The notes below the pieces were generated by a model that saw only the letters and a list, made by a program, of their open reading frames with translations, searched no databases and had not been told where the DNA came from. Shown here piece by piece: positions 25,960 through 34,546 of a stretch of 64,000 nt of DNA (position 1 is its first letter; each line of letters begins with the position of its first letter). Both the position numbers and the translations under genes were made by a program. This DNA is from Chloroflexota bacterium (GTDB taxonomy: Bacteria; Chloroflexota; Dormibacteria; Aeolococcales; Aeolococcaceae): assembly GCA_005880985.1 (NCBI GenBank), contig VBIQ01000005.1:310001-374000 (forward strand), in the 5' to 3' direction.

Positions 25960-25965
25960 TAAAAT
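25960..25965 (+). promoter_or_regulatory. -10 element of metH
   Basis: TAAAAT 24 nt before the metH start and only 11 nt after the previous stop codon; the short leader leaves no room for a riboswitch. Confidence 0.45.
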
Positions 25966-25989
25966 CGGGATCCACCCCAGAGGGTCCCG

Positions 25990-28900
25990 ATGACTGCCGT
26001 CACCACCGATTCGCCGTACCTGCGTGCTCTGGCATCGCGCGTGCTGGTCTTCGACGGCGCCATGGGCACCAGCCTGCAGGCGATCCCGCTGGGCGCTGCC
26101 GACTTCGGCGGCAGGGAACTCGAGGGCTGGATCGACGGTCTCGTCCTGCACCGGCCCGACGTGGTGCTCGACGTGCACCGGTCGTTCCTCGCCGCCGGCT
26201 GCGACGTCGTCGAGACCTGCAGCTTCCAGGCGACGCGTCCCCGGCTTGCGGAGTGGGGCAGCGCCGAGCGAGTGCATGAGCTCAACGCCACGGCCGCATC
26301 CCTGGCGCGACGCGCCTGCGCTGAGGTCGCCACTCGCGAGCGTCCGCGCTTCGTCGCCGGGAGCATGGGGCCGACCGGGTTTCTCCCCTCCTCCGACGAT
26401 CCCAGCCTCGGCGCCATCGGCGTCGCCGAACTGGTCGAGGTCTTCCGCGAGCAGGCTCGCGGGCTGATCGAGGGCGGTGCCGACCTGCTCCTGGTCGAGA
26501 CCAGCCAGGACATCCTGGAGCTGCGCGCCGCGGTGCTCGGCATCCGCGCGGCGTTCACCGACCTCGATCACACCTTGCCCATCCAGACCCAGGTCACCCT
26601 CGACGTCAGCGGGCGGATGCTGCTGGGGACCGACGTGGGAGCAGCGCTTGCCGTCCTCGAGGGACTGCGCGTCGACGTCCTCGGACTCAACTGCTCTACC
26701 GGACCTGAGCACATGCGCGAGCCGGTGCGGTACCTGTGTGAGCACACCCGTCTGCCGGTGTCCTGCATCCCCAACGCCGGACTGCCTCAGAACGTCGAGG
26801 GACGGGCGGTCTATCCCCTGCAGCCGGTGGCAATGGCGGAGGAGCTTGCCCGTTTCGTCCACGACGTCGGCGTCAATGCCGTGGGCGGCTGCTGCGGCAC
26901 CACCCCCGATCACATTCGCGAGCTGGTCACCCGGGTCGCCGCCGCCGAACCCCGCCCGCGCCCGGCGGTCGACGATGAACCTCGCCTGGCCAGCAGCATC
27001 CGCAGCATCCCGCTCCGCCAGCAGCCGCCTCCATTGCTGATCGGCGAGCGGGTCAACGCCCAGGGCTCACGCCGGATGAAACAGCTGCTCCTCGCCGACG
27101 ACTACGACGGGATCCTCGGGATCGCGCGCGAGCAGGTCGAGAGCGGTGCCCATGCCCTCGACGTCCAGGTCGCACTGACCGAACGCAGCGACGAAGCCGA
27201 TCAGATGCGGCGGCTGGTCAAGAAGCTGCAGATGAGCATCGAGGCGCCGCTGGTGTTCGACACCACCGAAGCCGAAGTGGTGCGCGCCGCTCTCGAGACC
27301 TATCCCGGGCGTGCCGTCGTCAACAGCATCAACCTCGAGGACGGGCGCAAGCGCATCGACGCCGTGCTGCCCATGGTCCGCGAACACGGTGCCGCGGTGA
27401 TCGCGCTAACCATCGACCGCTCCGAGGACGTGGGCGGCATGGCCAGGACGCGCGACACCAAGCTGCTCGCCGCCCGGCGCATCCACGACGTCGCCTGCGG
27501 CGAATACGGCCTGCGTCCCGACCAGCTGCTCTTCGACGCCCTCACCTTCACCCTGGCCACCGGCCAGGAGGAGTGGCTCGATTCGGCGGTCGAGACCATC
27601 GAGGGCATCCGCCTGATCAAGCAGGAGCTTCCAGGCGTGCTCACCACCCTGGGGCTCTCCAACGTCTCCTTCGGCCTGGCCCCGGCGGCGCGGCCGGTGC
27701 TCAACAGTGTCTTCCTCTATCACTGTGTGCGCGCCGGGCTGGACACGGTGATCATCAACCCTGCCCACGTGGTCGCCTACCCCGACATCCCCGCGGAGCA
27801 GCGCGAGCTGGCAGAGGACCTGATCTTCAACCGCCGACCCGACGCGCTGTCGCGTTACATCGCCTTCTTCGAGGAGAACTCCGCCACCGCCACCGCCGGC
27901 GACAACCGCGTCGATCCCTTCGAGGGCCTGGCGCCGCCGGAGCGCATCCATCAGCAGATCCTGCAGCGTCGCAAGGAGGGCATCGAGGAGCAGATCGACC
28001 TCGCTCTCGCATCCCGTGACCCGGTGGCGGTGCTCAACGAGATCCTGCTGCCGGCGATGAAGGATGTGGGGGACCGCTTCGGGGCGGGCGAGCTGATCCT
28101 CCCCTTCGTGCTCCAGAGCGCCGAGGTGATGAAGCGGTCCGTGGCTCATCTGGAGCAATACTTAGAGAAGCGCGAAGGAACGACCAAGGGGACGGTGGTG
28201 ATCGCCACCGTCTATGGCGACGTCCACGACATCGGCAAGAACCTGGTCCACACCATCCTCAGCAACAACGGCTACACCGTCCACGACCTGGGCAAGCAGG
28301 TGCCGATCAACACCATCATCGACAAGGCGGTCGAGGCGAAGGCCGACGTCATCGGACTGTCGGCGCTGCTGGTCAGCACCAGCAAGCAGATGCCCGCGTG
28401 CGTGCGCGAGCTCGACGAGCGCGGACTGACCGTCCCGGTCATCGTTGGCGGCGCTGCCATCAACCGAGGATTCGGTCGGCGCATTCTCTATGTGGACGGC
28501 GACCGCACCTACCAGCCCGGTGTCTTCTACTGCAAGGATGCGTTCGAGGGCCTGGAGACGGTGGACCAGCTGGTCGACGGCGAGCGTCGCGAAGCGCTGG
28601 TGGAGCGGATCCGCGACGAGGCGCAGGTGCACCGCGAACGCGAAGCGCGCAAGGCGGAGGAGCGTGCCGCCACCGCGCCCATGGTCAGCCTGCCGGCTCG
28701 AAGCAGCACCCGCACCGACGCCCCGGTTCCCAGCCCGCCGTTCTGGGGTCCGGCGGTGCTGCCGTCCATCGACGCGGCTGCCGTCTATCCGTGCATCGAT
28801 CGCAACTCGCTGTTCAAGATGTCGTGGGGCTTCAAGGGCGAGCAGTTCCGCGAACCCGGGCGCTGGGAGCAGGCGCTCCGCGAGGAGCTTGAGCCGCGTC

Positions 28901-29496
28901 TGCAGCTCTGCATCCAGGAGCAGCGCAGCGATCCCTATCTCGAGCTCGCCGCCGTCTACGGCTACTGGCCGGCCCTGGCGGACGGCGACACGGTGCTGAT
29001 CTACCACCCCGACGATCGGGACCGCGTCATCGGCCGCTTCAACTTTCCCCGCCAGGCCGAGCAGAACCGCCTCTGCCTCGCCGACTACGTGCGCCCGCTG
29101 GACGAGGCGGGCGACGGCGAACGCGACGTGGTGGCGTTGCAACTGGTGACGGCGGGCCGGCTCGCCAGCGAACGCAGCGAGGCGCTCCGGGCGGCGGGGG
29201 AGTACGACGCCATGCTGCGGGTGCACGGCTTCAGCACCCAGATGGCCGAGGCCACCGCTGAGTGGCTGCACCAGCGCATCCGCGCCGAGCTCGGGCTCGC
29301 CGGCGAGCAGGGACGCCGCTACTCGTGGGGATATCCCGCGTGTCCCGACCTGGAGGACCACCGTGTCCTCTTCGACATCGTTCCCGCTCAGCGAATCGGG
29401 ATCGCCTTGACCGACGCGTTCCAGCTCGTCCCCGAGCAGTCCACCGCCGCCATCGTCATGCACCACCCCGAGGCGCGCTACTTCGCGGTGTATTAG
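25990..29496 (+). CDS. metH: Cobalamin-dependent methionine synthase
   Basis: 1168 aa (E. coli 1227) with all modules in order. The homocysteine domain (about 10-320) has Zn ligands in GLNCSTG and GGCCGTTPDH. The methyltetrahydrofolate/pterin domain (about 345-625) has IGERVNAQGSRR and the DVQVALTERSDE block. The B12-binding cap and Rossmann domain (about 640-880) has VYGDVHDIGKNLVHTILSNNGY with the axial His. The AdoMet reactivation domain (about 915-1168) ends RYSWGYPACPDLEDHRVLFDIVP. It transfers methyl from methyl-THF to homocysteine via cobalamin. The pterin region has NEILLPAMKDVGDRFGAGELILPFVLQSAEVMK as in family members. A stem-loop follows the stop. Single-gene unit. Confidence 0.97.
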   Translation: MTAVTTDSPYLRALASRVLVFDGAMGTSLQAIPLGAADFGGRELEGWIDGLVLHRPDVVLDVHRSFLAAGCDVVETCSFQATRPRLAEWGSAERVHELNATAASLARRACAEVATRERPRFVAGSMGPTGFLPSSDDPSLGAIGVAELVEVFREQARGLIEGGADLLLVETSQDILELRAAVLGIRAAFTDLDHTLPIQTQVTLDVSGRMLLGTDVGAALAVLEGLRVDVLGLNCSTGPEHMREPVRYLCEHTRLPVSCIPNAGLPQNVEGRAVYPLQPVAMAEELARFVHDVGVNAVGGCCGTTPDHIRELVTRVAAAEPRPRPAVDDEPRLASSIRSIPLRQQPPPLLIGERVNAQGSRRMKQLLLADDYDGILGIAREQVESGAHALDVQVALTERSDEADQMRRLVKKLQMSIEAPLVFDTTEAEVVRAALETYPGRAVVNSINLEDGRKRIDAVLPMVREHGAAVIALTIDRSEDVGGMARTRDTKLLAARRIHDVACGEYGLRPDQLLFDALTFTLATGQEEWLDSAVETIEGIRLIKQELPGVLTTLGLSNVSFGLAPAARPVLNSVFLYHCVRAGLDTVIINPAHVVAYPDIPAEQRELAEDLIFNRRPDALSRYIAFFEENSATATAGDNRVDPFEGLAPPERIHQQILQRRKEGIEEQIDLALASRDPVAVLNEILLPAMKDVGDRFGAGELILPFVLQSAEVMKRSVAHLEQYLEKREGTTKGTVVIATVYGDVHDIGKNLVHTILSNNGYTVHDLGKQVPINTIIDKAVEAKADVIGLSALLVSTSKQMPACVRELDERGLTVPVIVGGAAINRGFGRRILYVDGDRTYQPGVFYCKDAFEGLETVDQLVDGERREALVERIRDEAQVHREREARKAEERAATAPMVSLPARSSTRTDAPVPSPPFWGPAVLPSIDAAAVYPCIDRNSLFKMSWGFKGEQFREPGRWEQALREELEPRLQLCIQEQRSDPYLELAAVYGYWPALADGDTVLIYHPDDRDRVIGRFNFPRQAEQNRLCLADYVRPLDEAGDGERDVVALQLVTAGRLASERSEALRAAGEYDAMLRVHGFSTQMAEATAEWLHQRIRAELGLAGEQGRRYSWGYPACPDLEDHRVLFDIVPAQRIGIALTDAFQLVPEQSTAAIVMHHPEARYFAVY

Positions 29497-29502
29497 TAAG
29501 GA

Positions 29503-29542
29503 CGCTGAAGAATCCGCACCCGGCCACCGCGATTCTTCAGCG
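29503..29542 (+). terminator. Stem-loop after metH
   Basis: Perfect 12-bp stem CGCTGAAGAATC / GATTCTTCAGCG with a 16-nt loop, starting 7 nt after the metH stop. No T-run follows, so it may be a processing or Rho-assisted end rather than an intrinsic terminator. Confidence 0.5.
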
Positions 29543-29817
29543 GCAAGAGGTGTCGGCTACGGCGAGATGAACTCGCCTCCTCCGACGGATTCGTCTGCAA
29601 AGCGCAAGCGCGGCAAAGCCGCGCCCGGCGCGGAGTCGCGCCGTAGTAGGGGGGTGCGCTGCTGCGCGCAGCGGAGTGGCGCAGGGGGGCGCAGCCCCCC
29701 TCAAGGGGCGGCACGTGTTGTGCCGCCCTCCCGCCGCGCGACAGCGCGCCGTCAAGACCGCCGCCAAAGAAAACTTCAGCGAAGGCTGGCGTCGGGCGCG
29801 GCCTTGCCGCGCTGCTG
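29543..29817. other. Hairpin-rich convergent intergenic region, no gene seen
   Basis: Lies between the 3' ends of metH (+) and the M55 peptidase (-). Contains at least three perfect stem-loops: 29608-29624 (GCGCGGC-aaa-GCCGCGC), 29684-29700 (GGGGGGC-gca-GCCCCCC) and 29706-29728 (GGGCGGCAC-gtgtt-GTGCCGCCC). The overlapping ORF at 29567 has an unlikely Arg/Pro-rich composition and no protein signature. Confidence 0.6.
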
Positions 29818-30651
29818 CTACCCGGCGAGGCCACCGAGCAGGGCGATGGCAAGCAGGGCGCGGAAGACGGTCGGATAGTCGTCGTGCTCGAAGCGGAGGG
29901 TGCGGCCGGCGGGACGCTCGACGCCGGGGATGGTCGAGGCGTAGTCGGCCGTGTGGGTGGTGGTCACGTCGCATTCGAGCAGGTATGGCGGCGGCACCAC
30001 CCACGGCCGCAGCTGGCCGGCGGCCACCCGGCCGAGACCGTCGCGCGCCGCCTGCTCGAGCCGCTGCCGGGCGACGGTGGGATGAAGGCTGTACGCCGCC
30101 TGGTTGCCGAACGCCGCCTTGGTGGCGACGGTGACCAGATCGGGACCGAGCGCGGCGCGCGCCTCGGCGCAGGTCGCCTCGTCGCCGCTGACCATCGCCA
30201 CCGGCACGCCGTGGTGACCGGCGAGGGCGGCGTTGAGCGTGGTCTCCGTCTGCCGCACCCCGTTGAGACGGACCGCGCGGAAGACCCGCGACGCGTAGGT
30301 GTGGTCGAGGATCGCGGGAGCGGAACCGGCACCACCGTGGTAGCCGACAAAGAGCGCCGCGGCGAAGTTGCGACCGACTCCCGCCATCATGTAGTAGGGC
30401 TTGGGGAAGCCCATGCTGCATTCGGCCCGCGGGTCGAGCAGCTCGGGGTCGAGGTTGGTCATCTGCGCGTGGCTGTCGTTGACGACCACGCGAGTGGCGC
30501 CGGCGGCGGCGGCACCGGCGACGACCGCGCTTGCCTCCTGGGTCATCAGCGCACAGGCGCGCCGGTAGGCGTGACTCTCTCCGGGCATGACCTGCTCCCG
30601 GCTGACCACCCCGGCCACACCCTCCATGTCGACCGAGACGTACACGTCCAT
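29818..30651 (-). CDS. M55-family D-aminopeptidase (DppA-like)
   Basis: 277 aa zinc peptidase of the DppA family, which releases N-terminal D-amino acids from peptides and forms a decameric self-compartmentalised ring. All expected metal and catalytic positions are visible: SVDMEG (Asp8, Glu10), NDSHAQM, GYHGGAG, and the QTETTLNA segment with Glu. Length is standard. The ATG follows TAATCT by 9 nt (leaderless). Possible role in recycling D-Ala-containing cell-wall peptides; the peptide ABC transporter about 9 kb away on the same strand could import substrates, though no linkage is shown. Confidence 0.92.
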   Translation of the reverse strand: MDVYVSVDMEGVAGVVSREQVMPGESHAYRRACALMTQEASAVVAGAAAAGATRVVVNDSHAQMTNLDPELLDPRAECSMGFPKPYYMMAGVGRNFAAALFVGYHGGAGSAPAILDHTYASRVFRAVRLNGVRQTETTLNAALAGHHGVPVAMVSGDEATCAEARAALGPDLVTVATKAAFGNQAAYSLHPTVARQRLEQAARDGLGRVAAGQLRPWVVPPPYLLECDVTTTHTADYASTIPGVERPAGRTLRFEHDDYPTVFRALLAIALLGGLAG

Positions 30652-30930
30652 CGGGCAGGGAGATTAGCGCGCCGACTCGGCTGGGTGAGCGGCAGCCTGT
30701 CCCAACCGGCGGGGGCGGCGCCAGGGCCGAGCTGGTACGGCGATCGCGCCGGTCGATGACGATGCGGGAAGTCCCCGTGGCGACCTGGGTCGTTGTCAGC
30801 GTGCGCGGGTCAGAGCACCTGCCGCTGGCGCGGCAGGCACTCTACCGTTCTCGACGGCGCGACTCCGCGCCGCCGCAGAGTTCGCCCGCGGGGGCCGCTG
30901 CGCGGCCCTCGTGCTCATGGCCGGCTGCCG
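30652..30930. other. Intergenic region, no gene seen
   Basis: 279 nt upstream of the M55 gene and downstream of the four-Cys gene, both on the minus strand. It holds the TAATCT promoter element (30661-30666) and an 8-bp stem-loop at 30818-30837 (CCTGCCGC-tggc-GCGGCAGG) that could end the minus-strand transcript coming from 31.6 kb. Confidence 0.5.
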
Positions 30931-31221
30931 CTAGTCCGTGTAGCGCGAGATCTGGTGGTCTTCGTCCGCCTTGGCCTCGCGGTAGAGGCCGCAGGTGGTG
31001 GGGTCGGTGATGCACGGCGGGTGAGGACGGCGCCCGGTGAAGTTGTGCACCCTGCGGTCGACGTGGCAGTCGGCCTTGTACCGCGTCAGCCAGTGGAAGG
31101 GGCCGGCGCGCTCCTTGATGATCTGCTCCAGGTAGGGACAGCGCTGCCGTGGACCCACCAGACGGTGGGACGGCGGCTCGGCGCGACCGCGGCGCGGTGG
31201 AGGCGGTGGTTCGGCGCGCAC
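30931..31221 (-). CDS. Small four-cysteine hypothetical protein
   Basis: 96 aa, GTG start 10 nt after the stop of the CheY-like gene. A Pro/Arg-rich N-terminal stretch is followed by a region with four cysteines: RCPYLEQII, KADCHVD, PPCITDP and TTCGLY. The CPYL...C...C-x6-C layout and His/Trp around it (PFHWLTRYKADCH) suggest a metal- or Fe-S-binding small domain. The C-terminal 20 residues are charged. No signal peptide. It appears cotranscribed with the single-domain response regulator. Not assigned to a family. Confidence 0.6.
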   Translation of the reverse strand: MRAEPPPPPRRGRAEPPSHRLVGPRQRCPYLEQIIKERAGPFHWLTRYKADCHVDRRVHNFTGRRPHPPCITDPTTCGLYREAKADEDHQISRYTD

Positions 31222-31231
31222 GCCGCTCTGG

Positions 31232-31597
31232 TCACACTCCCAGCATCGTCTGAATGCGGGCAGCCAGCTCCTTGATCTTGAAGGGCTTGCCCAGCGTCTC
31301 GACGTTGCCGTAGGCCTCGAGCTTGGGTGCCGTCGTCGGATTGACGAGGGCGCTGACCACCAGCACCTTGGGTTCGGTCCCGTGCTCGGCGCGAATGCGC
31401 TCCAACACCTGCGATCCGCTCAGCTCACCCGGAAGCATCAGGTCGAGCAGCACCAGGTCGGGCTTGAACTCTCCGAACAGGGTCAGACCTTCGTCGCCCG
31501 ACTTGGCGACCTTCACCTCGTAGCCTTCCATGGTGCAGAGCAGGGACTCGATGTCGGCCAGGGCGTAGTAGTCCTCGATGATCAGGACCTTCTTCAT
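31232..31597 (-). CDS. Single-domain response regulator (CheY-like)
   Basis: 121 aa, only a receiver domain: KVLIIEDYYAL (one Glu-Asp pair), phospho-acceptor Asp in DLVLLDLMLPGELSG, VLVVSALVNP, and GKPFKIKELAARIQTML with the conserved Lys. No output domain, so it acts through protein contacts or in a phosphorelay. The GEL insertion after LMLP is like receivers in hybrid signalling chains. Upstream TAGAGT and a GGAG-containing leader give it a normal 5' UTR. The four-Cys gene follows. Confidence 0.9.
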   Translation of the reverse strand: MKKVLIIEDYYALADIESLLCTMEGYEVKVAKSGDEGLTLFGEFKPDLVLLDLMLPGELSGSQVLERIRAEHGTEPKVLVVSALVNPTTAPKLEAYGNVETLGKPFKIKELAARIQTMLGV

Positions 31598-31710
31598 CGG
31601 TCGGCAGGATCACTCCAGGCGGTTCAGCGCAAGTCGCCAAACTCTACCACGGCCTCGCGCGAGTGCCCGATCACGCCGCGATGACGTTGGCTTGGTCGGC
31701 GCGGCGCCGC

Positions 31711-32877
31711 TCAGACCTCCCGGTCGATGATGGTGGCGGTGCCCAGGCCGCCCCCACAACACATCGTCTCCAGGCCGACCTGCCTGCCGGTCCGCTCCAG
31801 CTCGTGAAGCAGCGTCGTCATCAGCCGTGCCCCGGAGGCGCCGAGCGGGTGCCCCAGCGCGATCGCCCCGCCGTTGACGTTGACCCGGTCCATGTCGGGC
31901 CTGTGCTCGCGGGCCCAGGCAAGCACGACCGGGGCGAACGCCTCATTGATTTCCACCAGGTCCACGTCGCCGAGCCGCATCCCGGCCTTGGCGAGCGCCT
32001 TGGTGGTCGCCGGGATCGGACCCTTGAGCATGGTCACCGGGTCGACCCCGACCACGGCCTGGGCGCGGATCCGGGCCCGCGGGCGCATGCCAAGCTCGCG
32101 CGCCTTGTCGGCGGACATCAAGAGCAGCGCGGCCGCCCCGTCGGTGATCTGCGACGAGTTGCCGGCGTGAAGGATGCCGTCCGGCTTGAATGACGGCTGC
32201 AGGGTCGCCAGCACCTCGACGGTGGTGCCGGGCCGGATCCCCTGGTCCTGGGACACCACCCGACCTTCGCCGTTCTCGCCGACGACGATGGGGGCGATCT
32301 CACGGTCGAAGCGTCCCTCGGCCTGCGCGCGCGCGGCCAGCTGCTGAGAACGCGCGCCGAACTCGTCCGCCTCGTTGCGGCCGATGCCGTACTCCTCGGC
32401 AATCATCTCGCAGGCAAGACCCTGGCTGACCAGGTTGTAGACCTCGAGAAGCTCGGGCGGCAGTGGCGTTCCCGGTCCGCTGGCGACGGTACTGCCCATT
32501 GGCACGCGGCTCATGCTCTCGATGCCACCGGCGATGGTGACGTCGCACACCCCCGACTGGATCAGGTTGGCGGCGAAGTGCACGGCCTGTTGCGAGGAAC
32601 CACACTGCCTGTCAACGGTGGTGGCGGGGACATCGACCGGAAAGCCGGCGAGCAGCACCGCCTGCCGCACCACGTTGATCGCCTGCTCCCCGACCTGGGA
32701 GACGCAGCCGAAGACCACGTCCTCGACCAGTGCGTGATCGAGCTTGGCGCGACTCACCACCTCGCGGAGGACGTGGGCACCGAGCTTCACCGGGTGAACG
32801 TCGCGAAGGTCACCGTTCTTCTGATTGCCACGACCCAGCGGCGTGCGCACCGCCTCGACGATCACCACCTCAGTCAT
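31711..32877 (-). CDS. Acetyl-CoA acetyltransferase (thiolase)
   Basis: 388 aa thiolase-fold enzyme of acyl-CoA breakdown or acetoacetyl-CoA formation. The nucleophile Cys is in TVDRQCGSSQQAVHFAA (residue about 88), the catalytic His in VNGGAIALGHPLGASGAR, and the second active-site Cys in ETMCCGGGLGTATI. IVEAVRTPLGRGN at the start and EINEAFAP complete the signature. Length is typical. The N-terminal sequence and the CGSSQQA variant resemble degradative (steroid/fatty acid) thiolases of actinobacteria more than PhaA, but that is impression only. Monocistronic by context, with TATCGT upstream. Confidence 0.94.
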   Translation of the reverse strand: MTEVVIVEAVRTPLGRGNQKNGDLRDVHPVKLGAHVLREVVSRAKLDHALVEDVVFGCVSQVGEQAINVVRQAVLLAGFPVDVPATTVDRQCGSSQQAVHFAANLIQSGVCDVTIAGGIESMSRVPMGSTVASGPGTPLPPELLEVYNLVSQGLACEMIAEEYGIGRNEADEFGARSQQLAARAQAEGRFDREIAPIVVGENGEGRVVSQDQGIRPGTTVEVLATLQPSFKPDGILHAGNSSQITDGAAALLLMSADKARELGMRPRARIRAQAVVGVDPVTMLKGPIPATTKALAKAGMRLGDVDLVEINEAFAPVVLAWAREHRPDMDRVNVNGGAIALGHPLGASGARLMTTLLHELERTGRQVGLETMCCGGGLGTATIIDREV

Positions 32878-32949
32878 CGCACCGCTCTCCCACTTCCGAA
32901 CCAGCGCTGCAACGATAGCAGCGGGCCCCGCGATCGCGTCCTGGGGTCG

Positions 32950-34527
32950 TCACCGTCGCCATATCGAGGCCAGCAGCACCTCCTGGCGGTCTGGCCTGCC
33001 GACCTGGGTCAGCGGGTAGCTCACCGTCACCGTCTCCTCGCGGAGAAGGGTGGCTCCGGGGGGCGGGGTGTCCTGGGGCGAGAGCACCAGGATGTCGCCG
33101 GGCGACGCGAGGGTCAGGTCGGCTGGCCCGGCCTCGCGCATACCCACCGCCGCCAAGCCTCGCCGCGCCACCATCGGGGGGTCAGGCCGCAGCCGGAAAT
33201 ATGCCTGGATGTAGGGAGCGTCGAGGGTGCGCGAGAGCAGCACGGTGCGGCCGGCGGCGATGGCGTGGGCCTCGACGATGGCGTCACCCTCGCCGGCGTC
33301 GAACCAGGCCAGTGATCGTGCCGGCCATTGCGCGTACAGGTCGTACCAGTATCCGCCGGTCTCGACGGCAACTGCCAGGCCAAGGGCGGCCGCCAGCAGC
33401 AGGCGGCGGGTGAGCAACGGCAGCAGCTCCTGCCATCCGTAGGCGGTGAGCATCAGCAGAAAGGGGAGCATGGTGGCGGCGCGCAGCGCGTGGGGGGTGC
33501 CCTCCATGGTCAGCGCTGCGGGAACCGGCGAGAACACCGCTCCGAGCACGGCGAAACGGGCCACCGGCTCGCGCCAGCGACGAAGGCAGGCGATCAGCCC
33601 CAGCAGTATCACCGGCGCGGTGCTCACCATCAACATCCCGCCGAAGCCGGTGCTGTGGCGGAGGTTGCCATCCCCGTGGGTGAAGAGGAACGACGGTGTC
33701 AGATACTCGATGTAGTTGCCGACGAAGCGACGGGCGACGGTGGCGAACGGCGCATGGTCACCGGTGATGCTCAGCAGGTCGAAGCGCGCCGTCAGCGCCC
33801 CCGGATGAGCGTGTCCCCAGAGCAGCAACGCCGTGTACGCCAGCCCCACCGGTGGCAACGCCATCAGGCACGACGGCCGCCGAGGTGGCAGGGCAAGCCA
33901 GGCGACGAGCAGCGCCACCACCGCCATCCCCACGAAGATCCGTGGCGGCGCGTAGGTGAAGATGGCGACGCCGAGGGCGACGCCACTGCCCGCGAACCAG
34001 GCGGCCCGCCGCCGCCCGGCTTCGGCGGCCGTCAGGCACCAGACGGCAACCATCAGCGCCAGGGTCATGGTGATGGTCTCGAAGGCGGTGCGGCTCAGCA
34101 CCGCCAGCCAAGGCGCCAGACCGGCGGTGAGCATGGTGAGCACGGACACGGCGCGGGAGCGGCTGATATGCCAGGCGGCCAGGGCGGCGGCGGCGCACAG
34201 CGCCAGCCCGCAGAGCGCCGCCGGCAGCCTCACCACCGACGCGGTGAGCGGGAACACCCTGGTCAAGGGCGCCAGCACGTAGATGTAGACCGGGTACCTG
34301 CTGTAGTCGCCGAATCCTTGAAAGAAGAGCGGCCACGACACCCCGTGCTCGTCGACGCCGCCGTGGGCGATGGCCCAGGCGTTGTAGCCGACCGACGCCT
34401 CGTCGTTGTAGAGCCCGGGTGGCGCCGTCGCCAGCGCGCTGAGATGCAGGGCGGCGAGCCCGGAGGCGGCCCCGGCGATGGCGATCGGCCAGGGCCGGCG
34501 GAGCAGGTGTCGGACGGCCGCGGTCAA
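32950..34527 (-). CDS. GT-C fold membrane glycosyltransferase (ArnT/PMT_2-like)
   Basis: 525 aa, TTG start. About ten to eleven membrane helices in the first 400 residues, then a soluble C-terminal domain of about 120 residues. The first extracytoplasmic loop has the acidic pair characteristic of GT-C enzymes (PGLYNDEASVGYNAW), followed by FFQGFGDYSRYPVYIYVLAP as in the PMT_2 family. Such enzymes move sugar from a polyprenyl-phosphate donor to lipids, proteins or polysaccharide on the outer face of the membrane. Starts 19 nt after the tldE stop, so it may belong to the tldD-tldE transcript. Acceptor unknown. Confidence 0.85.
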   Translation of the reverse strand: MTAAVRHLLRRPWPIAIAGAASGLAALHLSALATAPPGLYNDEASVGYNAWAIAHGGVDEHGVSWPLFFQGFGDYSRYPVYIYVLAPLTRVFPLTASVVRLPAALCGLALCAAAALAAWHISRSRAVSVLTMLTAGLAPWLAVLSRTAFETITMTLALMVAVWCLTAAEAGRRRAAWFAGSGVALGVAIFTYAPPRIFVGMAVVALLVAWLALPPRRPSCLMALPPVGLAYTALLLWGHAHPGALTARFDLLSITGDHAPFATVARRFVGNYIEYLTPSFLFTHGDGNLRHSTGFGGMLMVSTAPVILLGLIACLRRWREPVARFAVLGAVFSPVPAALTMEGTPHALRAATMLPFLLMLTAYGWQELLPLLTRRLLLAAALGLAVAVETGGYWYDLYAQWPARSLAWFDAGEGDAIVEAHAIAAGRTVLLSRTLDAPYIQAYFRLRPDPPMVARRGLAAVGMREAGPADLTLASPGDILVLSPQDTPPPGATLLREETVTVSYPLTQVGRPDRQEVLLASIWRR

Positions 34528-34546
34528 GGCCTGGCGCCCGACGCCT

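Noticed and set aside
29567-29878. 103-aa plus-strand ORF after metH
   Set aside because: Runs through the hairpin cluster and into the M55 gene in antisense; Arg/Ser/Pro-rich and without a recognisable signature.
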